Assembly (NCBI RefSeq): GCF_014805625.2
Contig: NW_024003803.1
Span: 1,234,592 to 1,298,591 of the forward strand
Direction: 5' to 3'
Origin: Glossina fuscipes
Taxonomy: Eukaryota > Arthropoda > Insecta > Diptera > Glossinidae
DNA length: 64,000 nt
Shown here: positions 45,660 through 57,599 of the stretch, piece by piece
How positions within the stretch are numbered: the stretch's first letter is position 1
Layout: each line of letters begins with the position of its first letter
The notes under the pieces: model-generated
What the model was told of the DNA's origin: nothing
What the model saw: only the letters and a program-made list of their open reading frames with translations
The model's database searches: none
Position numbers and translations under genes: made by a program

Positions 45660-46430
45660 TTATTTCCGAATGGGTTTTTTTTTGCGTTTACGTGACTTTT
45701 TCATCTCAATCTTCTATCCGGATGCGTGCCTAACTAGCAGTTAATACAGCTCGATTCAGGAATTGGGATGCTATTAAAGGCATGGGAGAACAATCGCCTT
45801 TTTTTAACGTAAATTTGATGTACATACATTTTTTGGCATTTACGCTATGTTCAATTTCTTTAGCTATATCTTATTTAGGTGCGTTTGAGCTTCGGTTTTA
45901 TGTTTACTGCGCGCAATTAAAGCCGTATTATGCGCATACATAGCGACAGCGACGTCTTCAGCCAACGGCTATCCCACGAAAAAATAATCTAGAGCACATG
46001 GTCTAATATATTAACCTGTGGAATGTCGGCATTGGTTTCCCAGACATCTACGTTTCGTTGTTTACTTTAATAAAAGAAAACGATTTTGTAAATACGAACC
46101 AAGAAGTAGGCAAAAAAGAACTGCAAGATTCTTTTCCAATTTAAAAAGAAGTGGTAGATGCTAAACTCTATCCAAAACTTGCTTCACGTTTAAGAAAACT
46201 GCTGAACGACTACCATTTATATTTATATGTTTCAGGAACTATTTTATTATCATTTAATATTGACTGCAATCTTCGTAACGGCAGTTTTTCAAAGCTTTTC
46301 GAAAAGATCGATAGAAGACTTAGTGGTCTGTTAAGGTTGATATCACTCTTTGGCTTAATAGGTTTAGGCGCCATCATTATTTCAGTGCATTTCCATTGAT
46401 CTTGGTAATGGCTCAGTCCCAAAATTGAAT
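45660..46430 (-). pseudogene. Jockey LINE reverse transcriptase fragment, copy 1
   Basis: Frame 46422-46210 gives QDQWKCTEIMMAPKPIKPKS, NRPLSLLSIFSKSFEKLPLR and RLQSILNDNKIVPETYK. These are the W..A.I..I.KPgK....sYRPISLLp..sK.fEkl block of Jockey RTs. Further left, frames with IPIPESSC and LGTHPDRRL (near 45780-45700) match Jockey's IP....VKYLGIHLDrRL. Motifs A-C are mostly lost. The final ~130 bp (45680-45810) align with 57925-58050, a second Jockey copy. Confidence 0.7.
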
Positions 46431-47410
46431 TATATTTAATTGTATAAAAATTGTTTTTAGCTATGAAGCCATTCGTTTATCTAGCCAGCACTTTATTTAT
46501 TTTATCAACCATTAAAATATCACTAAACATCGAAATCTGTATGATTTTTATCTACATTTTCTTTGTGACTAGGAAAGAAAGACAAATGCTTCACATACAA
46601 GCTAAACACGAATACACGAAACAGTGACACTTTTTGCTCTTTAAGTAACACTTACATTGCCTTTTTACGAAAAACATTCAATCTAGCCTATCTTAAAAAT
46701 TAATTTGTTGAAAGCAAGAGGATGCTAAGATAAGCCGGGTTAGCAATTAGCCGCCACTTGACATGCATTTGTTTTGTGGGTCAGTGCACTTTTGTTGATT
46801 TACAATGGCAAAAGAAAACGGAAAAAATCACGGAGAAGTCGTGCATATGTGCATGCTACAATTATTTGTATTTTTTTTTCGCGGTACTCACTAAACGTAT
46901 TCACTCATTTAAATATAGCGTCCCAAATTTTTTCTTGTGGAAGTTCATTCCACTAGCCTGAGAAATGTTTGCTGTATACTGCTTGCCTTTGCTTGGCTAA
47001 GGCAGCACCGACTCTCACAAGTAGCAGTTTGTTCCATTCCAAAGCAAAAGACAACAAAGAAGGAAGAAAATTGAATTTTTGGAAACAGAAGAAAGTCTTA
47101 GTTATTCCTGGTAAGTTTATACAATAGTCAATAATATAATTTTTATTTTAATACTATAAGCAATCTTTAATGTTACTTTGCGTCAAAGTTTATAAGGAAA
47201 CATTAGAGAGACAGATAGCGAAAAGTTAATTTTACTGCTATGACCTTGGGAAGGATAAAGAAAGGTAGTTACCCTAGACACAAAAGAAGAATCCGAAGTG
47301 AACGACGAGGAATGGGATTTTATAATACGTTAATTTGAATAAACAAATGAAAGCAGTGGATATCAATTACAAGAAAGAATATAAAAACTATTATTATTTT
47401 TATAAATTTA
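46431..47410. other. No gene seen
   Basis: AT-rich; short overlapping ORFs at 46758-46961 are not supported. Confidence 0.4.
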
Positions 47411-47416
47411 GCTAGC

Positions 47417-47560
47417 GAATAAATTCTAAGCCTAAGATCTTTAAAGCCTTAGCATCTAAGTCTTTCGGCTTTATTAAAAGCTCCACCGCACTTGAGATTT
47501 GAACCCACGACCATTGGAGTTGCTAGTCGAGACTCTTGCCTACTCGGCCACTTAGGCGGG
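47417..47560 (-). mobile_element. tRNA-derived SINE, copy 2
   Basis: The reverse complement begins CCCGCCTAAGTGGCCGAGTA. It has an A-box TGGCCGAGTAGG (complement of 47539-47550) and, 33 nt on, a B-box GGTTCAAATCTC (complement of 47494-47505). Next come GTGCGGTGGAG, which can pair with the CCGC head as an acceptor stem, and a body ending in CTTAGAATTTATT. The same head and body recur at 38651-38771. The tRNA of origin looks Leu/Ser-like by its A-box but is not determined. Confidence 0.72.
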
Positions 47561-47574
47561 TAAAACATAAAAAT

Positions 47575-47760
47575 TAAGTGTTCATTTATGTCGTAAAGCT
47601 AAACAAATTCATTATGTGTTTCAAGAGGTTCACATTGCACGCAATGACATATACATATATACGCTCTCCAAGTTGATCGTCATTCTCTTTTCACTTTTTC
47701 GTTCAATTTTTCTTTCCAAAAATTTTTTATCTTCAGCCTTTCAATTTTCAAATTTATGTT
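47575..47760. repeat. Dispersed repeat H, copy 1 (partner at 49901-50080)
   Basis: Shares CAAAAATTTTTTATCTTC and CAAGAG.TTCA.CTTGCA-type blocks in the same order with 49901-50080. The two copies flank the Gypsy fragment at 48590-49690. They are too diverged and A/T-simple for me to call them LTRs. Confidence 0.45.
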
Positions 47761-48589
47761 CAAATGTTAAAATTTACTTCAGTCTTATAAAAAACAAACT
47801 GTTTGTTAATATAATGCTTATTCAAATGCAACACTTACTCCTAAAAGCAGCATAGCGTCTTAGAAGCCTCATTTAGTGCTAGTGGAGGCTCAGCACTGCT
47901 TGAAACTGTCTTCCTATTGTAATCTTTGACTGATGTATATTTATTTTGTTAGTTCATTTCAAGATTATCACGTTTGACATATTGATATGACATCTTCTTT
48001 ATATAAACTAAGAAAAATAAATTAACAATCTAAGTTACATAATATTAATTAATTAATTCAAGCTCAAAGTGTTTTTAATAAAACACAAAGTATATGAAAA
48101 TAATAAAATAAAATAGTAACAAAATATAATTATTATACATCAAATCTAATAAGGGTGGTATTTTACCATAATATAAGATTTTACATCAAGTTTAATCGCT
48201 TAGGCTGTAAAAATTGTGCCTCTTTGTGTTACATATTGTTTTGTGTTTGTTCAGTTTTGTTAACTGGCTTTTCACTCTCAATATGTCCCCTGGTAATTGT
48301 GTTTCGTTCAAATATATTTATATATCGTTTTCAATAAAAACTCAATTTTAGCAACTACATTTTCATTTTGATTTTGCTTTTCGCTGGTATCTTGGCATTC
48401 ATTTTGTGATCTCCTTCCATTAAATACTTACTGTTGTATAAACCATCGCTATTATCCTGTAGTGCATAAGATCTTGATTCAGTGCATTTTTCTACTACTT
48501 TTTCAGACAGATAATAAGACATTTGACTTTTTTACATATAACCCTGCTACCCGTTTCAATTGGTGGCAACTTGTTGGGTTTCTGTTATA

Positions 48590-49690
48590 ATCCATCACTT
48601 TTTGCAGCCGTTTTGGTTAACTACTTTAAGTCCCAAACGCACTGGCAGCAGAGTCACTTTTGTTCGCAGCGTTCCAGACATTACCCATTGGGACAGACTT
48701 GTCGAATTACTTCTAAGCGTTGTTCTATAATGTAATATTGCGTTGTAAGAATGACTATGGCTTTGTCCAGCTTTCATAAGTAACTTTTTAATCGTTTGAC
48801 TTGATCTTCTCACCAAACCTTTAGATCTAGAAAAATAAACACATTGTGAGTTCATAATTCCAATCTCCACAAAATGTTGTAAACTCTCTTGGAATGCTAT
48901 GTCTAACGAAAATACACTCAAGTTTGGTAATAGGTTCTATTGTAAAAAGATCAGTACTTAATAATTAAATTTCAATAAGCTTGGAGTAATAATCAACTAC
49001 AACTAATTCTAATATTTACTTTTCATTCAAATTTTTGTGCACATAGGTCGCAACTCCACATTATTTTTGACATATCTTCAGATATGTGTGGCCGAAAGAC
49101 TTTTTGTTGGGCAAGACTTTCGAACCACTGCATTCCCATATAGTCTTCATGCCGCAATATTGTATATTTTTTAATATAGTTTTATTATGAATAGACAATT
49201 CATTTTTCAAGGTAAATAAAGTATAACATCACTATCGATTTGTTTTGTCTTATCGGCCTAACCATTTTTTATATAATAGTATATTTTCTTATAAATGGAA
49301 TTCTTTACAGTTCTGTCCTTTATTGCATTTAATATATGGGAAGTAACAAGTACGTCTATGAAGCTCTAAATAAGTATTTGTCAAACTTGTACATAGCATT
49401 TAAATCATCACATTGCAAGAGTAAAGTAAATCTCTGCAAACTTGAAGGTATTTTATTGAAAAGTTTGTCAGACTGATTAGCAATATATGGTCTATTTCTC
49501 GTCCAAAAATGTATTGGTAAAATTTCGAAATCGGAAAAAATCCTTTTTTAAGTTGAGCGTTAATTTTCTGGGCTTCCGTTTAAGATGCGAAAGCATTTGC
49601 TAGTAGATTGGCTTTATGCATAGTGACATCCACCGCAAATTTGGAAGCATCAAAAGGGATTATTAACATTTGACACGGTTTAAAGTACGT
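48590..49690 (-). pseudogene. Ty3/Gypsy pol remnant: RNase H and integrase
   Basis: Minus-strand order is RNase H, zinc-binding, then integrase core, as in Gypsy pol. IIPFDASKFAVDVTMHKANL (near 49665-49610) is RNase H with its first Asp. ISKFYQYIFGREIDH (near 49530-49490) follows. LRHEDYMGMQWFESLAQQKV then PHISEDMSKIMWSCDLCAQ (49160-49030) is the HHCC domain. VVVDYYSKLIEI and FVRHSIPREFTTF (near 48995-48870) precede GLVRRSSQTIKKLLMKAGQS and YRTTLRSN (48830-48710), the integrase core and C-terminal half. The catalytic Asp of the VVVDYYSK block is visible and stops are frequent. RT and LTRs are not recognised. It differs in domain content from the RT scrap at 37.9-38.3 kb; whether both come from one family is unknown. 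Confidence 0.78.
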
Positions 49691-49900
49691 TAGAACAAGT
49701 ACATACGTAATTTGTTTTCAAATTTTCAATTTTCTGTTATCGGTAAACATTGCTTACGAAAGAGCCTTCTACTGCATTATATTAAAAAAAAAAAAAAGGA
49801 AAAAAAGGTAAAAATTGTCATAATATTGTTTATATACGAAAAGTTTATTCATATAAATAAATCAAAAAAAAATAAATTTCCGTCTGGAAGAGAAAGCATA

Positions 49901-50080
49901 AGAGTCAAGTATTCACTTGTAGTGTAAAAGCTGGAAAAATTCGCTATGTTTTTGCAAGAGTTCATCTTGCAGACGTCCATATGCTCGTGCAAGCATTCTC
50001 TTCTTTTCCAAATTTTTTCTCTTACATAGGTAAATTTGAACATTACTTTCAAAAATTTTTTATCTTCGGCCTTTCGTTTG
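49901..50080. repeat. Dispersed repeat H, copy 2
   Basis: Partner of 47575-47760. The 15-mer TTTTCTCTTACATAG occurs at about 50018 and again at about 50214, so there is also local duplication. Confidence 0.45.
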
Positions 50081-51059
50081 GAATAGGCCTACCGACCACC
50101 ACATTGCTTTGTATTTTTCAACTAAAATATATGGAAGTTGAACTCAACTTTAAGCAATTCTTTACATTATACTTACGGGATTTGCCTACTGAGTTTGATA
50201 TGCCTTCCCAAACTTTTTCTCTTACATAGCGCGTTCGTCGTGCTCTTCCATCGTTTTTTTTTTTTTTAACTAATTAACTTGTATTTTTACTTACATTAAT
50301 TTTTTTTTTTTTTAATTTATTTAATTTAGTTAATTTAATTTCTGAAAATGTCAAATCATAAAAAGACAAATTCGTATTTTAATTTAATTTAATTTTTTCT
50401 TCTTTCCGTTCGTTTCTCACAGTAGAATAAAAATGGAAATAACTAGTTTACAGCTTGAAATCGTTAGTTTTCATCGAACGTCACTGTTCTACCTATTAAA
50501 AACGACACACGCAGAAATTTTAAAAGTTTGATATAAAAAAAAACGTAAGATCCAATGAAAGATGTGTTTATGTACATTTAAATGCACACATTCAACTTTA
50601 TTATGACAGTTTAGAACTCATGACGGCTCAAGGGGTTGACATAATAAAGGAATTTATGGGGAAAAGGAAACTAATTTGCTTCTCTTGTGAGTCAGCAAAT
50701 CAAAAGTGCTAACTTGCTGAGTTAAGTTAAAAAAAAACGTCTATATACCAACAAGCAACTAAAACGCGAACACAGTATTTGCGAAATCATTGAACATACA
50801 ATGTGCGTGCGTTGTTATACGGAATCATATGGTTAGCATTTGTTTACGTTGACGCTTTTGAAGAGGTAAAAAATTAATAGGGTAGAAATTTCTTTGAAAT
50901 ATAATTTTGTTGAAGCAAAACATGGAAAAGTATTTATAATTAAATTGTCCTTTGTAATTTAAGTCTCCTTAAAAATAGATTTATAAGGAAATATTTAAGC
51001 GACCGAAGGAAATAGATAGCAACGATTTATTTATTTGAATTATGATAATACCAATGATG
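50081..51059. other. No gene seen; poly(T/A) tracts at 50250-50400
   Basis: TTTAATTTAATT-rich low-complexity sequence and otherwise unremarkable AT-rich DNA. Confidence 0.4.
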
Positions 51060-52140
51060 TGGAAGCTGTAGTCGTCGTTGTAAATACACAAAACGAGATG
51101 TCGACGGATTGCTTGCGACCGCCTTCGACCTTATGTATTATATTGACGTCGAGCATTTTAAAGTGAATGTTCGCAGAAATCGTAAAATATTTGGCATTCT
51201 TCTAGATTTGGTGGAGAAGATGTTAATAGACACCACATATATCTGCTAAGTAGGGATTGTTCTTAACACTCTTCTAACTTTTTCGTATGTTATAAAGGCA
51301 ATTCAAAAAAAAATATTTACCTTTTTTTTGTTTGCAGTTGCTTGCTCCGCGGGGTATGTGTGTCAGATACTTATCACTCATGATGAAAGCGTCTACAGTG
51401 CGGGGCTTATAGGGTGTTCCAGCTCCGTTTTATTTATCTTTCCCAAACAGTCAGAGCAGGAGCCTATCGCGGACGATTTCGACAATATTTGCAGTCTTCT
51501 ACACTGCTGTAGACAGAAAACACATTAATATTGTTCGTCCACCTAAATCCAGTTCACAGTATTATAACTACAAAGGTAATCTATTGCTACGCTGAAACAT
51601 AGGAAGCATTTTATAATATATTTGTTCTTTCAGGCGCGCACTTAAAAGTTTTGGCAGCACTGTCCGACGCGAGCTACCTTTTTAATTCAATTGATATTGG
51701 AACGTACGAGTCCCAAAGTGAAACTATGTGTCATCCGCAGTTTGGGAAACGCTTAGTCCAAAATTGGCTAGAGTTGCCTGAAACTGAAGCCATCACAAGA
51801 ATTAATATCGAGCTTCCGTACTATTTTGTGGGAGCGACACAGAGTTTCCTCTACGGGATAACCTAATGAGGCCTTACCCGGAATTCTCTTAGCACAAGGC
51901 AAGGAAACTTTCAATAGTAGATCATGCCGGGAAAAAAGGACAATCGAAAATGCGTTCAGTATATTAGTGTCTCATCGGAGGACAATGTTAAGCCCTATTT
52001 AAATGAATCCCGAGAACGGTGCATTAGTGGTAAAGGCCAACGTAGTCTTCGTTATTTTATGAAAATATCTGATTGGTCGCTACATAAAGCAACAAGATTA
52101 TCCGGAAATAACGTCAGCAGGGGAATCTTTCATCTTTGCG
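51060..52140 (+). pseudogene. PIF/Harbinger transposase pseudogene with a retained intron
   Basis: HFKVNVRRNRKIFGILLDLV (near 51146-51215) resembles the HARBI1 N-terminal FR.sr..f..ll.l. region. PIADDFDNI (near 51464) precedes, after a frameshift, AVDRKHINIVRPPKSSSQYY (51506-51565), which has the first catalytic Asp. NYKG is split by an intron, and HLKVLAALSDASYLFNSIDI (51637-51697) carries the second Asp. DNLMRPYP (near 51858) and RTIENAFSIL (near 51940) follow, the latter with the catalytic Glu, then NGALVVKANVVFV. The DDE residues persist, but several frameshifts and stops kill it. HARBI1-type proteins act with a Myb-like partner to move elements with TWA target sites; neither partner nor TIRs was found. 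Confidence 0.78.
51576..51633 (+). other. 58-nt GT-AG intron in the Harbinger pseudogene
   Basis: The exon ends AAAG before GTAATC at 51576. The intron ends TTTGTTCTTTCAG at 51633. Joining restores the conserved Asn-Tyr-Lys-Gly and continues into AHLKVLAAL in frame. Length and splice sites are typical of short fly introns. Confidence 0.72.
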
Positions 52141-52172
52141 ATATCTTGAAAAACTATTTAAACCAAATCCGA

Positions 52173-52773
52173 TTTTTATTTATTTATTCAGTCCACTTAT
52201 ACAAGAAACTCAACTAAAACAATATGGCAGTCGAGTTCAATTGACTCTTAAAGTAAATCTTAAATTAATTAATATTAAAGTAAGTCTTAAATTAATTAAT
52301 ATTAAAACTTATATAAGTTAACTTAAATAAGTACAATAAAACAAATAAGAAAAAAAAAAAAGCATGTACACAACTAGCATAGAGCCACACCCACAACCGG
52401 TACAGGATCAAATTGCAAGTGAACGCCTAAGCCATCGCTAACATGCATAAAGCTTATCGGCTGCCAAGCTGGCATTAACAACAATTAACTTTCGACTCAT
52501 AATAACTTTTTTAAGTTAAAAGTTAATTCAAGTACGACATAGGTAAATCGCGCGTGTTAAGCAATTTTGCTTTAATGGACTTTAAAGAGTCCGTTAGTGA
52601 GAATAAGTGACAGACGTCATTTAGGTTCTTGCAAACAACTCATAATTATATTTGCATTAACTAAGTTTTGTCAAGATAAAGTGCCCGGAGAGGCGGTTAG
52701 GGACATTAAAGCCTACCTCACGAAGTAATGCGGGCGAGTCAATTGTACCATTTACTAATTTGATTACGAAGGA
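52173..52773 (-). mobile_element. Element B copy 3: 3' end only
   Basis: An inverted 600-bp piece with the tail (TTTTTATTTATTTATTCAG) at 52173, the 3' UTR and the last ORF2 codons. SFVIKLVNGTIDSPALLREV is readable near 52770-52710, followed by GFNVPNR. It is more diverged from copies 1 and 2 than they are from each other. At the position of their shared TGA (SPL*LGE) it reads SPALLRE without a stop. It sits just to the right of the Harbinger remnant. 5' truncation; no clear target duplication. Confidence 0.85.
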
Positions 52774-54020
52774 AAGGATTTAATGATGATGAAATTTATT
52801 TAAATAAGAAAAATATTGAAATATGAATGTTTGTTTTTATGAACACATCAGTGCGTATGCTGTGTTTTGATTGTCAAAAACCACACGCACAAATTTTAAG
52901 TGTGCCAAAACGGCGCGTTAGTACGAGAGCATTGTGTGGAGCACTTAACATATGCTAGTGGTAGAGTAGCAAAACGTAAGAAAGCAAAACGAAAATTACA
53001 ATAGCAAAATTAGTGTGATACAAATAACGATTTTAAAATTGATTAAGCAAAAAAAATAATTTGAAAAATACTATAACGTCGTCTGGTCTTAATTCCGTCC
53101 GTAATTTGAAGAATGCTTGTTAACGTCATTCATTTGAAAAAAACAATTTGACAAATATATTTTAAATTGAAAATTAACCGTCTTCATTTTTTGGGAAATA
53201 ATACACAGTGTAAAGTTCCATACAACGCAATAAAAGTTAAAACAGTACGATATGAAAAATAAACGCAGATAATTGCAATAATGGTTGTGTTGATTTCATA
53301 CATACAAAACCATACTTTTTGCGAATTCCCACAAAGGCTAGTACAAAGTTGCCCAATTTTTAGAAATGCGTAACTTCATTTTGTCTGTCTACATTGATAT
53401 CTAGATTTTCGACTTTTGTTCTCAGGCAATAAAGCGAACCGTCGTTGTGTACAACCCAATGCATTATTGTAGTGGACCCCTACACAATGAAGCTTCGCCT
53501 ATGCTATAAATTACATAATCTGCGTTTTCAGACCCCTGGTATGAATAAACAGGGAAACGTTGATTTTGGGACACCGAATATTCTTTCAATAGTATGGCGC
53601 GCTTCGAAGTTTGAACTATAATTTGGAAGCATTTAAAATTCGTCTCATTTTTCAAATTTTTTGTATATATTTCTAATTGTCCAATGGCTCCGGATGGTGG
53701 CCACTACAATTTACAAATGAATAACAGTCAAATAGAAAGGGGTTTCTCAATTTATTATATTCAGTAGTTAATAATTGCCACAATAACTCAGAACTACTTC
53801 GTTAAAATTTGTTTTACTCGAAGTAATTCAATTGAAGTCTGGCTCATCAGTCTCAAAATCACGCACTTGTATTACAGACCACTAAACTGCTTATTTTTAC
53901 CCTAATAAACAGCTTTTATCACTAAAGTGTAAATCATTTGCCAGAGAAAGCAAATTTACCAGTTTAATCGTCTAATTTGCAGCACCAAGGAATTATGAGA
54001 AAGCTCCGTAGGGCATAAAC
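52774..54020. other. No gene seen
   Basis: AT-rich; the ORF 53464-53655 minus has no family features. Confidence 0.4.
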
Positions 54021-54845
54021 TATGTGTATATATATACACATATATATACATATGTATACATACATATATATACATATATATACATACATATATACACATA
54101 TATATACANNNNNNNNNNNNNNNNNNNNNNNNNNNNNNNNNNNNNNNNNNNNNNNNNNNNNNNNNNNNNNNNNNNNNNNNNNNNNNNNNNNNNNNNNNNN
54201 NNNNNNNNNNNNNNNNNNNNNNNNNNNNNNNNNNNNNNNNNNNNNNNNNNNNNNNNNNNNNNNNNNNNNNNNNNNNNNNNNNNNNNNNNNNNNNNNNNNN
54301 NNNNNNNNNNNNNNNNNNNNNNNNNNNNNNNNNNNNNNNNNNNNNNNNNNNNNNNNNNNNNNNNNNNNNNNNNNNNNNNNNNNNNNNNNNNNNNNNNNNN
54401 NNNNNNNNNNNNNNNNNNNNNNNNNNNNNNNNNNNNNNNNNNNNNNNNNNNNNNNNNNNNNNNNNNNNNNNNNNNNNNNNNNNNNNNNNNNNNNNNNNNN
54501 NNNNNNNNATATATATACATATATACATATATATACATATATATACATATATATACATATATATACATATATATACATATATATACATATATATACATAT
54601 ATACATATATACATATATACATATATATACATATATACATATATACATATATATACATATATATACATATATACATATATACATATATACATATATATAC
54701 ATATATATACATATATACATATATACATATATATACATATATATATATACATATACATATATATACATATATACATACATATATATATATACATATACAT
54801 ATATATACATATATATATATACATATATACACGTATATACATGTA
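54021..54845. repeat. ATATAC/ATAC simple-sequence array with assembly gap
   Basis: Irregular (AT)nAC units such as ATATATACATATATACAT fill both sides of an N-run. All long ORFs here are artefacts of the dinucleotide repeat. True array length is unknown because of the gap. Confidence 0.95.
54109..54508. other. Assembly gap of 400 N
   Basis: Exactly 400 ambiguous bases inside the simple repeat. The round number suggests an estimated or placeholder gap size. Confidence 0.98.
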
Positions 54846-57599
54846 GTATTAAGCACGCAGTGACTTAAGATTCTGAAACAGAGGTTGCAATCCAGATGCA
54901 ACATTGGAGTTTTGTGTATTCCTATTCCACTTTCAAACACATTGCAAAACCAGTGTGCTACAGTCCTCTACAGTGTTTATAATCTTCCAAATAAATTGTA
55001 ATTATATTTTCGTCAATACAACGTTAGATATATGGCGCTAGAATATTTACAACGGGCATCTAACAAAATGTAATGCAAAATAAGTTGAGATTTTTATTTT
55101 TTCGCTTCAACTTATGGATGCCCGAGATTATGTAAGGAGAGTTATTCCGAATGATTCCATCTTCTGTTCTGCTTATAGCAGCCTCTTTTACTTCGGAAAA
55201 CAATTTGAGGACAACCATTTTTTACATACAACACTCTTAGGAAGGACTCATTTTGCACTGACTGAAAGAATTAATGTTTAAGAAATGTTACTGATAAGTT
55301 ATGGAGCTGAAATTTTTTGTCGATCTTCAGTTGCATGTGAAATGTTAGGAATTTCCAGGTCTATTCGTAACATCATCAATAAGTAAAAATTTTACTTTTT
55401 AATAAATTTAATCTTGGAATCGCTGTGAGATTTGCATAAATCACCTATTTCATCAAAAACATGTGATGGCAATAGGAAAGCTGTAATCACCGGTAAACTA
55501 ATTCTTAAAATCTTAATTTTTGTCATGCGCACTACTTTACCATTGCCTACAGATATATTTCAATCAATTATATCTTTTCTTATTGAAAATATTAATTTCT
55601 GTCTCCCATTGCATTCGGCTGAAAACATGTGCTTTTCTCTTTAAGCATATCCTTGTGAAATTGGCATATTCACAAAACAGTAAAATTTGGTTAGCGAAAC
55701 CGCGCACTGCAAAGACAACACTCTTTCTCTTTAGTGCATTTTTTCATTATAGCAAGCTCTTTCCAAACTAAAAAAACAAAAAAAAAAAAACGCTCAGAAA
55801 AAGTAATAACTAAAATTTTTATATGAAAAAAATAAAGACATAGTATACTCTCTATATACATACATATTCTTCAAACTGTCTTTAACCGAATTTGTTTCTG
55901 GATTGCGACATATATACAGTCGTGAGTTGTCTTTTAGTCAATGTTAAAAATAATTAAAATCAAAACAAAATAGTGGGTGTTTTTTGTATAAAAGAGTTAT
56001 TAATCCACTAAAGACGATGAAATAAAAAAGTGGCGAATAAGTAATAAAAATAAAATAAGAAATTAAGTCTGAAACTGTTAAAACGGTTTCGACGTACACC
56101 TATATCAAGCGAGACGGGACAATGGAAGCTTGCATACAACAATTCTATCTAATTATACTTCATTACCTGCAGACCGTATAAAACGTTTGTTCCAATATGA
56201 AATCTGTTCACGCGCAGTCAATTTCGTTTTGCTTTATATTTTGTAACCCCAAAAATGGTTGATTTAATTTTTTCTTTCTCAGTCAGTGATACAAATATAC
56301 ATTTTGTTTGTCACTTTTAATTTGACCTCAGATGCATCTAATTAGAAATAATTTAGAAAGTTGGTGTACATATTTGTTTTTTTTTGGGGGAAAAATAGCA
56401 AGTAAAAAAATTTGGCCTTTTAATGCCTATTAGTCTATTACTTAACCATTGACTGTGAACTTATAAAAATATTAACAAGTGCCAGTGTTTGTCGTATTCA
56501 TATGTAAATGTCTGTTCAATGTGATACGTTATTTTATCATACTCACGTTAGAGCGCAGTTTATTCTCTGGTATCTTTAACAAGCAGAAAATTATACGCGG
56601 TGGAGCGAACCAGTGGTATCCATTAATTAAAATCTATATAGATAATTGTGTAATCCTTTGTTGAGCAATATTTGCAAATATGGTTGCAATTTACAGTTTC
56701 TTCCTAATGGGGCTGCGACCTTCGACTACGTTTGCACATGCTAGGTTTTTTGTCTCAACTTTTACTACCTAAGACATCCCAATAATACATGGCAGAGTAC
56801 TGGACGGACATGGCTAAAACGACCTGTAATTTTACATTACATACATATAATACATATATAATATCCCTTAGGTGCTTTTGAGAGAAATAAGATATCTCCG
56901 ACAAGTGAGAAAGCTGTTCTCCTTACGACATACCTTCTGTCTGAAAATTATCGGAGATCTCTCTGACGACGACGTATGCAATTGATTATTGATGATTGAT
57001 GAGGATTGATATCAATCCTTTAATATATTGTTACAGTAAGAAATAAATCTTACCTAACTAGAAGATGTAGACCCGGTAAGCATTTGAAAGCCATTGCTTG
57101 TGCTTACAGATTTAAAGCTGAACACTTATGTTTATATAAGAGTTATATTAAAAACTAGTGTTTTATACATACGTGAGAAAACAGGACATTGCGAATGCCT
57201 AGAGCTATTTGTTTTGAATAATTTCGTATTTTAGCCTGTATTCAACGTGTGTAGTCTTTCAACTAACAACAATGCGAAAAAAATAAGTCAACATTTACTT
57301 TTTTAATTTTTTATTTTATATGAACTTTCTTTTGTAATTTATTTTACAATAATGCGCAAGTAGACCAGTTTTAAATTTATATTAGCTTTATTCTCCGATG
57401 GGAATAAAAATTTTAGACAATGTATACTGATTTTTATTTACATATGGAATTTATTTCTATCTTATAATAAGGTAACAAAACATTCGTATTTAGATACATA
57501 TATATTTACATTCATTTTCTAAACGGCAGATCTAAAATACGGTAACTTTTCAGCTTATTTGTCTTTTCATTATCGGCTAGTAAACCTATTACGAATGAT
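54846..57599. other. No gene seen
   Basis: AT-rich DNA with short ORFs (for example 55432-55644 and 56479-56664) without family features. GGACGGACATGGCTAAAACG at 56794 resembles the 3' part of the dipteran repeat described at 60655-61520. Confidence 0.4.

Noticed and set aside
47417..47560. A tRNA gene
   Set aside because: A- and B-boxes are good, but the cloverleaf is imperfect and the same non-tRNA body recurs at 38651-38771, so it is a SINE.
54021..54845. CRISPR-like or satellite array
   Set aside because: Units are irregular dinucleotide/hexanucleotide mixtures without unique spacers, in eukaryotic DNA.
53956..54940. Several 270-306-codon ORFs of alternating Tyr/Ile/His/Thr or Tyr/Ile/Cys/Met/Val
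   Set aside because: They are translations of the ATATAC simple repeat and run through the 400-N gap.
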